DNA from: Roseomonas sp. 18066
Lineage (GTDB): Bacteria; Pseudomonadota; Alphaproteobacteria; Acetobacterales; Acetobacteraceae
Direction: 5' to 3'
NCBI RefSeq assembly: GCF_902706185.1
Contig: NZ_CACSJM010000054.1
Coordinates: 1-36,395, forward strand
DNA length: 36,395 nucleotides
Part shown: one piece after another, positions 27,418-34,858 of the stretch
Numbering within the stretch: the first letter of the stretch is position 1
Layout: the number at the start of each line of letters is the position of its first letter
Made by a program: the position numbers and the translations under genes
The notes under the pieces: model-generated
Database searches by the model: none
What the model saw: only the letters and a program-made list of their open reading frames with translations
Told to the model about the DNA's origin: nothing

Positions 27418-28971
27418 ATGTGGCGCGTGATGCTGCTGCTCTTGGTGTTTGCGTTGCCCGTCCGTGCCCAGGGGGGCTTCGAGACGGCGCTTCCTGGCCT
27501 GGCCGGTGGCTTCGCGCAGCAGGCCGAGGCGGTGGAGCGCCTGGGCGCGATCGGCGATCCGCGCGCCGTGCCGATCCTGCGCGCCTTGTCGGATGGGCGG
27601 CTGCAGAAGCGGGCCGATGGCGGCTTGCTGATCGTCGAGGGCGGCGCGGTGCGCGACGCCCTGACGGGGGCGGCGGCCGAGGCCGGCGAGGTGGTGCGCA
27701 TCAACAACCGGGTGCGCGGCGCCTTGCGCGGGGCTTTCGGCCGGCTGCAGCTGCTGTCGCCCGACCCGGCGGAGCGCGTCGCCGCCGCCGACGGGCTGTT
27801 CCGCGCCCGATCTCCCGAGAATATCGCGCTGCTCGAGGATGCCGTCGGGCGCGAGAGCGATGCGGCGATCCGCCAGCGGATGACGCTGGCGCTGGCCGCC
27901 TCCCGGTTGGCGGCGCCCGAGGATGTGGCGAAGCGCCAGGGCATCGTGGTGCTGGGCGGCACCTCGTCGGCCGAGGCGCGCGGGCTGCTGCTGGAGGCGC
28001 GCGCCGCCAACCCGGCGCTGGTCGCCGAGATCGATGCCGCGGTCGCCGCCATCGATGACCGGCTGCAGCTGAAGCGCGCCGCCGAGACCGCCTTCCAGGG
28101 CCTGTCGCTGGGCTCGATCCTGCTGCTGGCAGCGCTCGGCCTGGCCGTCACCTTCGGGGTGATGGGCGTGATCAACATGGCGCATGGCGAGATGGTGATG
28201 CTCGGCGCCTATACGACCGTGCTGGTGCAGGAGCTGTGCCGCGGCATTCCCTGGCTGGCGCCCTGGTCGCTGCCGATGTCGGTGCCGGCGGCCTTCCTGG
28301 TCACCGCGGCGGTGGGGGTCGCGCTGGAGCGCGGGTTGATCCGGCATCTCTACGGGCGTCCGCTGGAGACGCTGCTGATGACCTTCGGCGTGGGCATGAT
28401 CCTGCAGCAGGGGGTGCGGCTGCTGTTCGGCGCGCAGAACCGCGAGGTGGTCTCGCCCTCCTGGATGCAGGGCACCTTGCAGTTGCCCGGCGGCATCGAG
28501 GTCACGCAGAACCGGCTGTGGATCATTCTTTTCAGTTTGATGGTGCTCGGTTTGACCATCGCGGCGATCCGCTTCACCCGCTTCGGGCTGGAGATGCGGG
28601 CCGTGGTGCAGAACCGGCGGATCGCGGCGACCATGGGCATCCGCACCGGGCGGGTGGATGCGATGACCTTCGCCTTCGGCTCGGGCATCGCCGGCATGGC
28701 GGGGGTCGCGCTCAGCCAGATCGACAATGTCTCGCCGAACCTCGGCACCGGCTACATCATCGACAGCTTCATGGTGGTGGTCTTCGGCGGCGTCGGCAGC
28801 CTGGCCGGCACCATGATCGGCGCCTTCACGCTCGGCATCGTCAACAAGGTGCTGGAGCCCTGGGCGGGCGTGGTGCTGGCGAAGATCGCTGTGCTGGTCG
28901 GCATCATGCTGTTCATCCAGCGCCGGCCGAAGGGCCTGTTCGCGCTGAAGGGGAGGGCGGCGGAGCAATGA
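27418..28971 (+). CDS. urtB: Urea ABC transporter permease UrtB
   Basis: A 517-residue LivH-type inner-membrane permease with the long periplasmic N-terminal extension common in UrtB. Residues 1-18 are a signal-like segment (VMLLLLVFALPVRAQ), 19-220 form a helical repeat-like domain with AIGDPRAVPILRAL, and the permease part from about 228 contains VTFGVMGVINMAHGEMVMLGA and FGGVGSLAGTMIG. TGGAGGG about nine bases upstream supports the ATG at 27418. Its stop overlaps the urtC start as ATGA. Confidence 0.96.
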   Translation: MWRVMLLLLVFALPVRAQGGFETALPGLAGGFAQQAEAVERLGAIGDPRAVPILRALSDGRLQKRADGGLLIVEGGAVRDALTGAAAEAGEVVRINNRVRGALRGAFGRLQLLSPDPAERVAAADGLFRARSPENIALLEDAVGRESDAAIRQRMTLALAASRLAAPEDVAKRQGIVVLGGTSSAEARGLLLEARAANPALVAEIDAAVAAIDDRLQLKRAAETAFQGLSLGSILLLAALGLAVTFGVMGVINMAHGEMVMLGAYTTVLVQELCRGIPWLAPWSLPMSVPAAFLVTAAVGVALERGLIRHLYGRPLETLLMTFGVGMILQQGVRLLFGAQNREVVSPSWMQGTLQLPGGIEVTQNRLWIILFSLMVLGLTIAAIRFTRFGLEMRAVVQNRRIAATMGIRTGRVDAMTFAFGSGIAGMAGVALSQIDNVSPNLGTGYIIDSFMVVVFGGVGSLAGTMIGAFTLGIVNKVLEPWAGVVLAKIAVLVGIMLFIQRRPKGLFALKGRAAEQ

Positions 28972-30068
28972 GCGCCAGCATGAGCCTGGGCGAGCGGCTG
29001 CGCCCCGCCCCCGGCATGATCCTGCGCGGGCTGCTGCTGGCGGGCCTGGCGCTGCTGGCCCTGCTGCCGGTGCTGAACCGGCTGCCGGTGGACGCGACCT
29101 TCTATGTCTCCGACTTCGTCGTCTCGGTCTCGGGGAAATGGATCTGCTACGCCATCCTGGCGCTGGCGATCGACCTGGCCTGGGGCTATGCCGGCATCCT
29201 CAGCCTGGGCCACGGCGCCTTCTTCGCCCTCGGCGGCTATGCCATCGGCATGCATCTGATGCGGCTGATCGGCCCCCGCGGCGTCTATGGCCATCCGGTG
29301 CTGCCCGACTTCATGGTGTTCCTCGGCTACACGGAGCTGCCCTGGTACTGGCAGGGCTTCCAGTTCTTTCCCTACGCCTTCGCCATGGCGCTGATCGTGC
29401 CGGGGGTGCTGGCGGGGATCCTGGGCTGGCTCGCCTTCCGCAGCCGCATCACCGGCGTCTATCTCAGCATCATCACCCAGGCGATGACCTATGCGCTGAT
29501 GCTGGCCTTCTTCCGCAACGACATGGGCTTCGGCGGCAATAACGGCTTCACGGATTTCAAGGAGCTGCTGGGCATGCCGCTGAACACCGCGGGCGCCCGG
29601 GCGGCGCTGTTCTACGCGGCGCTGGTCTCGCTCGGGGTGTCGCTGCTGCTGTGCCGCTACATCACCCGCTCCAAGCTGGGCCGGGTGCTGGTGGCGGTGC
29701 GCGACGCCGAAAGCCGCGTGCGATTTCTGGGCTACGACACCACCGCGGTGAAGTTGTCCGTCTTCGTGCTGTCGGCGATGCTGGCGGGGCTGGCAGGCGC
29801 GCTCTACGTGCCGCTGATCGGCATCATCAATCCGGGCGAGTTCAGCCCGGGCAATTCGATCGAGGCTGTGGTCTGGGTCGCGGTCGGCGGGCGGGGGACG
29901 CTGGTCGGCGCGCTGCTCGGCGCCTTCTCGGTCAATGCGATCAAGACCTGGCTGACCTCCTTCGCGCCGGATGTCTGGCTCTTCGTGCTCGGCGGGCTGT
30001 TCGTGGCGGTGACGCTGTTCCTGCCGCGCGGCATCGTGGGCCTGCTGCAGAAGGGGCCCGGCCGATGA
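28968..30068 (+). CDS. urtC: Urea ABC transporter permease UrtC
   Basis: A 366-residue LivM-type permease, the second membrane subunit. Typical segments are LAWGYAGILSLGHGAFFALGG, the NNGFTDFKELLG loop seen in urea-type LivM proteins and VAVGGRGTLVGALLGA near the C-terminus. The start overlaps the urtB stop (ATGA) and its stop overlaps the urtD start (ATGA), so the four genes urtB-urtD are translationally chained. Confidence 0.96.
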   Translation: MSASMSLGERLRPAPGMILRGLLLAGLALLALLPVLNRLPVDATFYVSDFVVSVSGKWICYAILALAIDLAWGYAGILSLGHGAFFALGGYAIGMHLMRLIGPRGVYGHPVLPDFMVFLGYTELPWYWQGFQFFPYAFAMALIVPGVLAGILGWLAFRSRITGVYLSIITQAMTYALMLAFFRNDMGFGGNNGFTDFKELLGMPLNTAGARAALFYAALVSLGVSLLLCRYITRSKLGRVLVAVRDAESRVRFLGYDTTAVKLSVFVLSAMLAGLAGALYVPLIGIINPGEFSPGNSIEAVVWVAVGGRGTLVGALLGAFSVNAIKTWLTSFAPDVWLFVLGGLFVAVTLFLPRGIVGLLQKGPGR

Positions 30069-30817
30069 GCGCCGCCGCCATGCGCGAGGGCCGCCTCTAT
30101 CTGGACGGCGTCTCGGTGGTCTTCGACGGCTTCCGCGCCCTGAACAATCTTTCCCTGATCGTCGAGCCCGGCGAGTTGCGCGCCATCATCGGGCCGAACG
30201 GCGCCGGCAAGACCACGATGATGGACATCATCACCGGCAAGACCCGGCCCACCGCCGGCACCGTGCAGTTCGGCAGCCGCGACCTGACCAAGATGGACGA
30301 GGCGACCATCGCCAATCTCGGCATCGGCCGGAAATTCCAGAAGCCCACCGTCTTCGACGCGCTGACCGTCTTCGAGAATCTTGAGCTCGCGCTGAAGGCG
30401 CCGCGCGACCCCTGGTCCTGCCTGCGCTGGGCGCTGTCGGCCACCTCCCGCCGCTGCATCGAGGCGGTGCTGGAGGAGATCGGCCTGGCCGAGCGCGCCA
30501 GCCACCGCGCCGCCATCCTGTCGCATGGCCAGCGGCAATGGCTGGAGATCGGCATGCTGCTGATGCAGGACCCGAAGCTGCTGCTGGTCGACGAGCCCGT
30601 CGCCGGCATGACCGACCAGGAGACCGAGCACACCGCCGCCCTGCTGCGCCGCATCGCCGGCAGCCGCAGCGTCGTGGTGGTGGAGCACGACCTGGAATTC
30701 GTCCGCGCCCTGGGGGAGAAGGTCACCGTGCTCTGCGAAGGCAGCGTGCTGTCGGAAGGCAGCATCGACCATGTCCAGAACGACCCGCGGGTCATCGAAG
30801 TCTATCTGGGGCGCTGA
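30065..30817 (+). CDS. urtD: Urea ABC transporter ATPase UrtD
   Basis: A 250-residue LivG-type ATPase. Walker A is GPNGAGKT, the signature is LSHGQRQWLEIG (the usual Urt form of LSGGQ), Walker B is LLLVDEP followed by VAGM, and the switch His lies in VVVVEHD. It powers urea import through UrtBC with UrtE. Three bases separate it from urtE. Confidence 0.97.
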   Translation: MSAAAMREGRLYLDGVSVVFDGFRALNNLSLIVEPGELRAIIGPNGAGKTTMMDIITGKTRPTAGTVQFGSRDLTKMDEATIANLGIGRKFQKPTVFDALTVFENLELALKAPRDPWSCLRWALSATSRRCIEAVLEEIGLAERASHRAAILSHGQRQWLEIGMLLMQDPKLLLVDEPVAGMTDQETEHTAALLRRIAGSRSVVVVEHDLEFVRALGEKVTVLCEGSVLSEGSIDHVQNDPRVIEVYLGR

Positions 30818-30820
30818 GGG

Positions 30821-31513
30821 ATGCTGCGCGTCGAAGGCATTGATTTGTTTTATGGCGCCAGCCGGGCGCTGCGGGGGGTCTCGCTGGAGGCCGATCCAGG
30901 GCGCATCACCTGCGTGCTGGGGCGCAATGGCGTCGGCAAATCCTCGCTGATGCGGGCGATCGTCGGGCTGGAGCGGGTGAAGGCCGGCCGCATCGTCTGG
31001 GAAGGGCGCGACGTCACCAGCTATTCCGCCGCCGACCGGGCGCGGGCGGGCATCGGCTACGTCCCCCAGGGGCGCGAGATCTTTCCGTTCCTGACGGTGC
31101 GCGAAAACCTGGAGACGGCGCTGGCTGCGGCCCCGCGTGGGTCGAAGGTGCCGGACGATGTCTTCGAGCTGTTCCCGATCCTGCAGCAGTTTCTCCGCCG
31201 GCGAGGGGGCGACCTGTCGGGCGGGCAGCAGCAGCAGCTGGCGATCGCGCGCGCGCTGACCGCGCGGCCGCGGCTGCTGATCCTCGACGAGCCGACCGAG
31301 GGCATCCAGCCGAACGTCATCAAGGACATCGCCCGGGTCATCGCGCTGCTGGCGAAAAGCCGCGACATGGCCGTGGTGCTGGTCGAGCAGTATTACGAGT
31401 TCGCCCGCGAGCTCGGCGACCAGCTGGCCATCATGGTGCGCGGCGAGGTGGCGCTGGCCGGCCTGTCCGGCTCGCTCGACGAGGAGGCGGTGCGCCGGCT
31501 GCTGACGGTCTGA
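30821..31513 (+). CDS. urtE: Urea ABC transporter ATPase UrtE
   Basis: A 230-residue LivF-type ATPase. Walker A is GRNGVGKSS, signature LSGGQQQQLAIARAL, Walker B LLILDEPTEG, with VLVEQYYEFA as the switch region that carries Gln in place of His as is typical of LivF/UrtE. It closes the urt operon, 21 bases from the convergent RTX gene. Confidence 0.97.
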   Translation: MLRVEGIDLFYGASRALRGVSLEADPGRITCVLGRNGVGKSSLMRAIVGLERVKAGRIVWEGRDVTSYSAADRARAGIGYVPQGREIFPFLTVRENLETALAAAPRGSKVPDDVFELFPILQQFLRRRGGDLSGGQQQQLAIARALTARPRLLILDEPTEGIQPNVIKDIARVIALLAKSRDMAVVLVEQYYEFARELGDQLAIMVRGEVALAGLSGSLDEEAVRRLLTV

Positions 31514-31534
31514 GCCGCAGCCGGCGAGGCGCCC

Positions 31535-32257
31535 TCAGGCGGCGAAGAGGATGTCGCCGGCCTGCAGGGCATGGACGCCCTTCAGGTGGATCTCGGTATC
31601 CTCGTAGACCGCGAAGAAATGCAGCTCCAGGCCCGCGGCGGTGTCGACCAGGGTGACGTCGGCCGCGCGGATATAGAGCGGCCGCAGGTCGATCTTGTCG
31701 ACGCCCACCTGGAAGTCGTGGATGGTGTCGAAGCCGCCATTGGCGTCGTAGGCCATCTCGCTCAGCGACGGGTTGTAGGCATAGACGAAGGTGTCCGCGC
31801 CCGAGCCACCCCAGAGCTGATCGGCGCCCTCGCCGCTGTGGATCACGTCGTTGCCGCTGCCACCCTTGATGGTGTCGTTGCCGCTGCCGCCATAGAGCAG
31901 GTCGTGGTTGCTGCCGCCGTCGATATAGTCGTCGCCGCCGCCGCCCAGGATGGTGTCGCGGCCGCGGCCGCCGAACAGCCGGTCGGCCTGGTCCTCGGAG
32001 GCGAAGACATTGGCGGCGCTCGGCGTCGGCCCGGCCACGCCATAGCCGGTGATATAGTCGTCGCCATTGCCGCCATAGATGACGTCGCGGCCGTAGCCGC
32101 CGAACAGGGTGTCGCTGCCTGTGCCGGCCATGATGGTGTTGCTGCCGCCGATGCCGTCGCGCGGCGAGGCCAGGCCGTCGGCATAGATGATGTCGGCCTC
32201 TCTGTGGCTGGAGAACAGAAAGCTGTCGTTCTTCAGGGTCCCGTCGTAGCGCGCCAT
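31535..32257 (-). CDS. RTX-repeat calcium-binding protein, probably type I secreted
   Basis: A 240-residue protein with no N-terminal signal peptide. About ten glycine/aspartate nonapeptides of the GGxGxDxUx type occur in two blocks (about 43-70 and 93-155), for example GGYGRDVIY, GGNGDDYIT, GGSGNDTIK; they fold as a calcium-binding parallel beta roll. The C-terminal part (GADTFVYAYN, then DTIHDFQVGVDKIDLRPL) matches the serralysin-type C-terminal domain that carries the type I secretion signal. No enzymatic domain and no secretion genes are present nearby, so the function of the secreted roll is unknown. Its upstream region is very AT-rich, unlike the rest of the window. Confidence 0.88.
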   Translation of the reverse strand: MARYDGTLKNDSFLFSSHREADIIYADGLASPRDGIGGSNTIMAGTGSDTLFGGYGRDVIYGGNGDDYITGYGVAGPTPSAANVFASEDQADRLFGGRGRDTILGGGGDDYIDGGSNHDLLYGGSGNDTIKGGSGNDVIHSGEGADQLWGGSGADTFVYAYNPSLSEMAYDANGGFDTIHDFQVGVDKIDLRPLYIRAADVTLVDTAAGLELHFFAVYEDTEIHLKGVHALQAGDILFAA

Positions 32258-32340
32258 GGCCTGTGTCTTCCCGATATCTTATCGAAATGTCGAAGTGTCT
32301 CTGGAAGCCATGGTGACGGCGGGTTGCAGTAAACCGAAGT

Positions 32341-32460
32341 AACAAGCCTGTGTTTTCTCATATTTACATCTAACTTTACAAAGTAAGTAATTTGTTAATC
32401 GTTTATTAATTGCGATTTTCGTCCAACTTTAACTTTGCTGATTTGAATACTGGATGAGTA
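32341..32460. other. AT-rich island upstream of the RTX gene
   Basis: Direct count gives 35 G or C in 120 bases (29%), in a region otherwise near 70%. It contains TTAAT-N5-ATTAA and ACTTT-N2-AAAGT inverted repeats. It should contain the promoter of the minus-strand RTX gene and could attract a xenogeneic silencer; no single -10/-35 pair stands out. Confidence 0.7.
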
Positions 32461-32495
32461 TTGCGGTCCGGCAATGCTGCCGCTTGCCAGCGGAT

Positions 32496-32523
32496 GGGCC
32501 GGGGCGGCGCTGCCCCCCGGCCC
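32496..32523 (-). other. GC hairpin just after the UxaA-family gene
   Basis: GGGCCGGGG (32496-32504) and CCCCGGCCC (32515-32523) form a perfect 9-bp stem with a 10-nt loop, 8 bases after the stop codon of the minus-strand dehydratase gene. No T-tract follows on the minus strand, so it is an mRNA-end or weak terminator structure. Confidence 0.45.
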
Positions 32524-32530
32524 GGCGGCC

Positions 32531-34063
32531 TTACATGGTCGCGCCGATCGGCCAGGGCGCGAATTCGGCCGAGCCGAAGTCATAGCTTTCGCTCTTGGTC
32601 CGCTCGCCCGAGGCGACCCGCAGGATCAGCTGGAAGATACGCTCGCCGCATTCCTGCACGCTTTCGCGGCCCGAGAGGATGGTGCCGCAATTGACGTCCA
32701 TATCCTCCTCCATCCGCTCATACATGGCCGAGTTGGTGGCCAGCTTGATCGAGGGCGCCGGCTTGCAGCCGAAGACGCTGCCGCGGCCGGTGGTGAAGCA
32801 GACCAGGTTGGCGCCGCCGGCAACCTGGCCCGTGGCGGCGACCGGGTCGTAGCCAGGGGTGTCCATGAAGACGAAGCCCTTCTCGGCCACCGGCTCGGCA
32901 TAGTCGTAGACGGCGGTCAGGTTGCTATTGCCGGCCTTGGCCATGGCGCCCAGCGACTTCTCCAGGATGGTGGTCAGGCCGCCGGCCTTGTTGCCGGGGG
33001 AGGGGTTGCTGTTCAGCTCCGCCTGGCCGCGCTCGGCATATTCCTCCCACCAGCGCATCAGCCCGACCAGTTTTTCCCCCACCGCGCGGGAGGTGGCGCG
33101 ACGCGTGAGAAGGTGCTCGGCGCCGTAGGTCTCGGGCGTCTCCGACAGGATCACCGTGCCGCCGTGGCGGACCAGCAGGTCGGAGGCGGCGCCCAGCGCC
33201 GGATTGGCGGTGATCCCCGAATAGCCGTCCGAGCCGCCGCATTGCAGGGCGATGGTCAGGTGGCTGGCCGGCATTGGCTGGCGCCGCACCTGGTTGGATT
33301 CGGCCAGCACCTCGCGGACGAAGGCGATGCCGGCCTCCACCGTCTTGCGGGTGCCGCCCATCTCCTGGATGTCCATGTTGCGCAGCCGGCCCGCCAGGTT
33401 CTGCTCGGTCAGCAGGCCAGAAATCTGGTTGACCTCGCAGCCCAGGCCGATGGCGATGACATGGCTGAAATTGACGTGGCGGGCATAGCCGGCCAGCGTC
33501 CGCCGCAGGATGCGCAGCCCGTCATTGTCGCCCATGCCGCAGCCGGTCTTGTGGGTCAGCGCCACCACCCCGTCGACATTGGGGAATTCGGCCAGCGGGT
33601 CGCTGGGCAGGAAGGGATGCCGCTTGAAGGCGTCGGCGATCATCGAGGCGACATGCGCCGAGCAGTTCACGCTGGTGACGATGCCGATGTAGTTGCGCGT
33701 CGCCACCCGCCCGTCGGGGCGCAGGATGCCCTGGAAGGTCGCCGGCTCCGGCACGTAGAGGGTCGGCCGCGCATCCACCCCCCAGGCATAGTCCTTGTCG
33801 AAGTCGCCCATGCCGCAATTCTGCACATGCACCCAGTCGCCGGGCGCGATCGGCTGGGTGGCGAAGCCGATGATCTGGCCGTAGCGCTTCACCGCCTCGC
33901 CGGGGGCATGGGCGCGGAGCGCCACCTTGTGGCCGGGGGGGATGCGGGTGCGGGCCACCACGTTGGGGCCGACCGGCGTGCCCTCGGGGGCGGCGCGGCG
34001 GGCGATCAGCACGCTGTCCTCGGCGTGCAGGCGGATGAAAGGGGTCTCGGCGACAGCGTCCAT
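32531..34063 (-). CDS. UxaA/GarD-family altronate or galactarate dehydratase
   Basis: A 510-residue protein with an N-terminal SAF domain (about 10-100) and the GD_AH dehydratase domain (about 115-510). Conserved blocks include VATRNYIGIVTSVNCSAH, LTHKTGCGM, IGLGCEVNQ, LQCGGSDGYSGITANPA and GAMAKAG. Family members dehydrate D-altronate (hexuronate pathway) or D-galactarate using a metal; several conserved Cys and His are present. The two substrates cannot be separated by eye. The ATG has a strong GGAGGAAAC site upstream. No uxuA, uxaB or uxaC neighbours are seen; the sugar-acid operon at 12451-15873 is 17 kb away. Confidence 0.88.
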   Translation of the reverse strand: MDAVAETPFIRLHAEDSVLIARRAAPEGTPVGPNVVARTRIPPGHKVALRAHAPGEAVKRYGQIIGFATQPIAPGDWVHVQNCGMGDFDKDYAWGVDARPTLYVPEPATFQGILRPDGRVATRNYIGIVTSVNCSAHVASMIADAFKRHPFLPSDPLAEFPNVDGVVALTHKTGCGMGDNDGLRILRRTLAGYARHVNFSHVIAIGLGCEVNQISGLLTEQNLAGRLRNMDIQEMGGTRKTVEAGIAFVREVLAESNQVRRQPMPASHLTIALQCGGSDGYSGITANPALGAASDLLVRHGGTVILSETPETYGAEHLLTRRATSRAVGEKLVGLMRWWEEYAERGQAELNSNPSPGNKAGGLTTILEKSLGAMAKAGNSNLTAVYDYAEPVAEKGFVFMDTPGYDPVAATGQVAGGANLVCFTTGRGSVFGCKPAPSIKLATNSAMYERMEEDMDVNCGTILSGRESVQECGERIFQLILRVASGERTKSESYDFGSAEFAPWPIGATM

Positions 34064-34123
34064 CTTGCTTGTTTCCTCCGGCAGGCAGGGCAGGGGGAAA
34101 CCAGTCTAGCGCCCATTGGCCCC

Positions 34124-34163
34124 GGAAGAGAAAGGGCCTGGCGGAATGCCCTCCGCCAGGCCC
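34124..34163 (-). terminator. Rho-independent terminator of the redoxin/DsbD operon
   Basis: On the minus strand, GGGCCTGGCGG and CCGCCAGGCCC (plus coordinates 34153-34163 and 34134-34144) form a perfect 11-bp stem with an 8-nt loop, followed by TTTCTCTTCC. It starts 19 bases after the redoxin stop codon. Confidence 0.8.
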
Positions 34164-34182
34164 CCCCGCGCGCCGCCCGCTG

Positions 34183-34818
34183 TCAGGCGGCGGGGGCGTA
34201 TTTGATGGCGCAGCCATAGTTGCGGGTGACGGCCTGGGCCACCTGGCGGCCCTCGGCCACCGCCAGCATGGCGTTCTTGGCCAGCGGCTCGGCCTTCGGC
34301 ACGTCGTCGACCCGGTTGGAGGCGATGCTGTCGATGCCGCCCATGTAGCGCAGCACGCCTTCCGCATCGATCACGTACATATGCGGCGTGGTGGTGGCGC
34401 CATAGGCGCGGGCGATGCGGCTCTGCGGGTCCAGCAGCACCGCGGCAGGCGCCGCGCTGCGCTCGCTGGTCAGCGCCTTCGCCTGCTCGGGCGTCACATG
34501 CCCCTGCTCGCCCTGCGGCGAGGAGGCGACGGACAGCCAGACGATGCCCTTGGCCGCCGCCTCGCGCTGCAGCGCCTGCATGTTGTTGCTGCCATAGTGC
34601 TTCTTGACGAAGGGGCAGTCGTGGTTGGTCCATTCCAGCACGACGACCTTGCCGCGATAGTCGGCGAGGCTGCGGGTCTGCCCGTCCTGGTCGGGGGCGC
34701 TGAAGCCAGGGGCGGCGGCGCCGATGGCGGGGGCGGCCAGCGCCAGGCGCGGCGCCAGCGGCATCAGGATGGCGCCCAGCGGAACGGCCAGGGTGGCGCG
34801 GCGGGTGAACAAGGCCAT
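34183..34818 (-). CDS. Exported thioredoxin-fold redoxin (AhpC/TSA-like)
   Basis: A 211-residue thioredoxin-fold protein. A Tat-like signal (FTRRATLAVPLG, 4-15, ending LALAAP near 30) targets it to the periplasm. The redox site is WTNHDCPFVKKHYG with Cys68 and no second Cys three residues on; the only other mature Cys is Cys203 near the C-terminus (NYGCAIKY), which could be the resolving partner. VVVLEW and TTTPHMYVID with the cis-Pro loop complete the fold. ATG at 34818 has AGGAG eight bases upstream; GTG at 34827 overlaps that site and is rejected. It lies 40 bases after the DsbD-like gene, from which it likely receives electrons. Confidence 0.88.
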   Translation of the reverse strand: MALFTRRATLAVPLGAILMPLAPRLALAAPAIGAAAPGFSAPDQDGQTRSLADYRGKVVVLEWTNHDCPFVKKHYGSNNMQALQREAAAKGIVWLSVASSPQGEQGHVTPEQAKALTSERSAAPAAVLLDPQSRIARAYGATTTPHMYVIDAEGVLRYMGGIDSIASNRVDDVPKAEPLAKNAMLAVAEGRQVAQAVTRNYGCAIKYAPAA

Positions 34819-34858
34819 GTCGGTCACTCCTGTCTTGAGGGGAAGGCGAGGCGGGAAG

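Noticed and set aside
31800..32000. Regular short repeats that could suggest a CRISPR array
   Set aside because: They are 27-base codon repeats of RTX nonapeptides in an intact coding frame, without spacers of unique sequence.
32474..34219. 581-residue plus-strand open frame opposite the UxaA-family gene
   Set aside because: Shadow frame without domains; the minus-strand gene has conserved blocks and a strong ribosome binding site.
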